Shown piece by piece: positions 5,649-6,883 of a stretch of DNA of 6,883 nt. The position numbers and the translations under genes are program-made. The stretch comes from Spirochaetia bacterium (GTDB lineage Bacteria; Spirochaetota; Leptospiria; Leptospirales; Leptonemataceae), in the NCBI GenBank assembly GCA_029880625.1, contig JAOUOA010000144.1:1-6883 (forward strand). Reading direction: 5' to 3'. A model generated the notes under the pieces. That model did not search any database, had not been told where the DNA came from, and was given only the letters and a program-made list of their open reading frames with translations. The stretch's first letter is position 1, and every line of letters begins with the position of its first letter.

Positions 5649-6883
5649 ATGCAGAAATCACCATTCACAGAAAATATTTTACCAGAAAGGGAAAATACAA
5701 TTTCATTTGCAATAAACCGTGAAATGAAATTGCTTGCTCAGACAGTTCATCATTCCTTGAATTTTTTCAAGACGAATTCTCCTGTTCCAATTTCAGAAAA
5801 TATTATCAACGGCGTAGAACTTGCCATAACAGAAGGCCTGACCAATGCGATCAAACAGCCGCCTGTAAAAATCAACAAAGAGTCAGGAGACAAAATCAAA
5901 ATTGAATTATCTATTAATGAGAGTATCCTTAAAATCTCAATTTTTGATTTTGGCGAAGGTTTTGATATTACAAAAACAAGAGAACCGAATTTCGCAACGC
6001 ATCCTGAAAGCGGCTACGGCATATTCCTGATCAGAAAAGTAATGGACAGCGTAGACTACGTCTGCAGTCAGGATCGAAATGCGCTGATCATGGAAAAAAG
6101 TATTTTATATCCTTTGCAAATCGCATCAGACGAAGGACTTCATATTTTGATCGTTGATGACGACGATTATTTAAGAGCCATCCTTTCACGCTACTTGAGC
6201 AAATTGGGACACACTGTAATCGAAGCAGACAATGCATCCACAGCTTTTGAACTTCTGGTCCAAAATAAAATTCCCATGGTGATCAGCGACTGGATCATGC
6301 CCGGAGAAAACGGAATTGAATTCTGTAAAAAATTACGAAAATACGGATTCAGTTACTACATTTACTTCATACTCCTTACTTCAAAAAATACCCAGGAGGA
6401 TATCATTGAGGGCCTTGATGCAGGAGCAGATGATTTCATTAAAAAACCTTTTAATAAAGAAGAACTCAAAGTTAAGATTCGGTCCGGCGAACGCGTAATC
6501 AATCTTGAAAAAGATCTTGCCGATAAAAACCTGAATCTGCAGCAGGCAAATCGTAAAATTGAAGAAGCTTATTTACGAATGAGACAGGACCTGGAAATGG
6601 CGGCTAAATTTCAGATAAAACTCCTTCCAGAAACAAACATTCAGATCTCTGATAATTTAAATTTCGAATGGATTTTTCTTCCATCTGATTTTGTCGCAGG
6701 GGATCTGTTCAACTATTTTCAAATTAACGATAATTACACAGCGTTCTATTTATTTGACGTTTCCGGACATGGTGTTTCTTCGGCCATGCTGTCGTTCACC
6801 TTGAACAGGGAGCTTTTCCCGAACAGAAACTCTTCCAATTTAATCTTTAATACAAACGCAGATGGAGAAATCACAAATATTAA
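5649..6883 (+). CDS. Fusion of RsbW-like ATPase, response-regulator receiver and SpoIIE/RsbU PP2C phosphatase (3' end cut by window edge)
   Basis: 411 codons are visible. Residues about 15-150 are a GHKL ATPase of the anti-sigma kinase type: N-box ELAITEGLTNAIK (57-69, Asn66), DFGEGFD (100-106) and SGYGIFLI (121-128). Residues about 164-285 are a receiver: acidic DDD at 170-172, phospho-acceptor Asp214 in VISDWIMPGENG, Thr244 and Lys266 of KKPF. A charged, probably coiled linker (285-320) leads to a PP2C domain with AAKFQIKLLP, VAGDLFNYF (Asp352) and FDVSGHGVSSAM (Asp370); the rest lies beyond the edge. Asn355 stands where many PP2C members have Asp. The ATG at 5649 is the only start before an upstream in-frame stop and has no Shine-Dalgarno. 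With the STAS gene it forms a partner-switching pair: kinase and phosphatase acting on the same antagonist, with receiver phosphorylation as the likely control. Confidence 0.9.
   Translation, partial: MQKSPFTENILPERENTISFAINREMKLLAQTVHHSLNFFKTNSPVPISENIINGVELAITEGLTNAIKQPPVKINKESGDKIKIELSINESILKISIFDFGEGFDITKTREPNFATHPESGYGIFLIRKVMDSVDYVCSQDRNALIMEKSILYPLQIASDEGLHILIVDDDDYLRAILSRYLSKLGHTVIEADNASTAFELLVQNKIPMVISDWIMPGENGIEFCKKLRKYGFSYYIYFILLTSKNTQEDIIEGLDAGADDFIKKPFNKEELKVKIRSGERVINLEKDLADKNLNLQQANRKIEEAYLRMRQDLEMAAKFQIKLLPETNIQISDNLNFEWIFLPSDFVAGDLFNYFQINDNYTAFYLFDVSGHGVSSAMLSFTLNRELFPNRNSSNLIFNTNADGEITNI

Noticed and set aside
6700..6720. Inactive PP2C domain because of Asn355 in place of the usual second Asp in the GDxxD motif.
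   Set aside because: The Asn form (GDxFN) is, as far as I recall, common in receiver-linked PP2C proteins, and the other visible residues are intact, so loss of activity cannot be claimed.

Overview
The window is AT-rich bacterial DNA with tightly packed, Shine-Dalgarno-led genes. The gene families are signalling-rich: a soluble-adenylyl-cyclase-type ATPase/cyclase, an anti-anti-sigma factor, and a fused kinase/receiver/PP2C protein. That combination fits a free-living environmental Gram-negative such as a spirochaete or a Desulfobacterota-type lineage, but nothing here fixes the taxon. No insertion sequence, tRNA, rRNA, CRISPR array or phage gene was seen.

Layout. (1) 1-2007, minus strand: the first 669 codons of a large protein with two class III cyclase domains followed by a P-loop ATPase, cut by the left edge. 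(2) 2008-2170: a spacer with a GC-rich hairpin and a perfect 8-bp inverted repeat just before the cyclase start. (3) 2171-4531, minus strand: a compact molybdopterin operon in transcription order moaA, moaD, moaE, mobA. moaA-moaD are separated by 1 nt and moaE-mobA by 15 nt. The promoter candidate lies near 4669-4697, and a roughly 130-nt leader contains a hairpin whose loop is complementary to the moaA Shine-Dalgarno. (4) About 4665-5238: a divergent intergenic stretch with no convincing gene, but with a perfect 15-bp inverted repeat and several imperfect repeats. (5) 5239-6883, plus strand: a STAS anti-anti-sigma gene and, 71 nt later, a fusion of an RsbW-like ATPase, a receiver and a SpoIIE/RsbU-type phosphatase, cut by the right edge.

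How the genes work together. MoaA (with MoaC, not in the window) makes cyclic pyranopterin monophosphate. MoaD and MoaE form molybdopterin synthase. MobA would add GMP to the molybdenum cofactor. The plus-strand pair looks like a partner-switching circuit. The STAS protein would be phosphorylated on Ser55 by the ATPase domain and dephosphorylated by the PP2C domain of the same neighbouring protein, with phosphorylation of the receiver at Asp214 as the probable input. The cyclase would make cAMP at one composite site. No functional link between the cyclase, cofactor and partner-switching blocks is visible beyond proximity.
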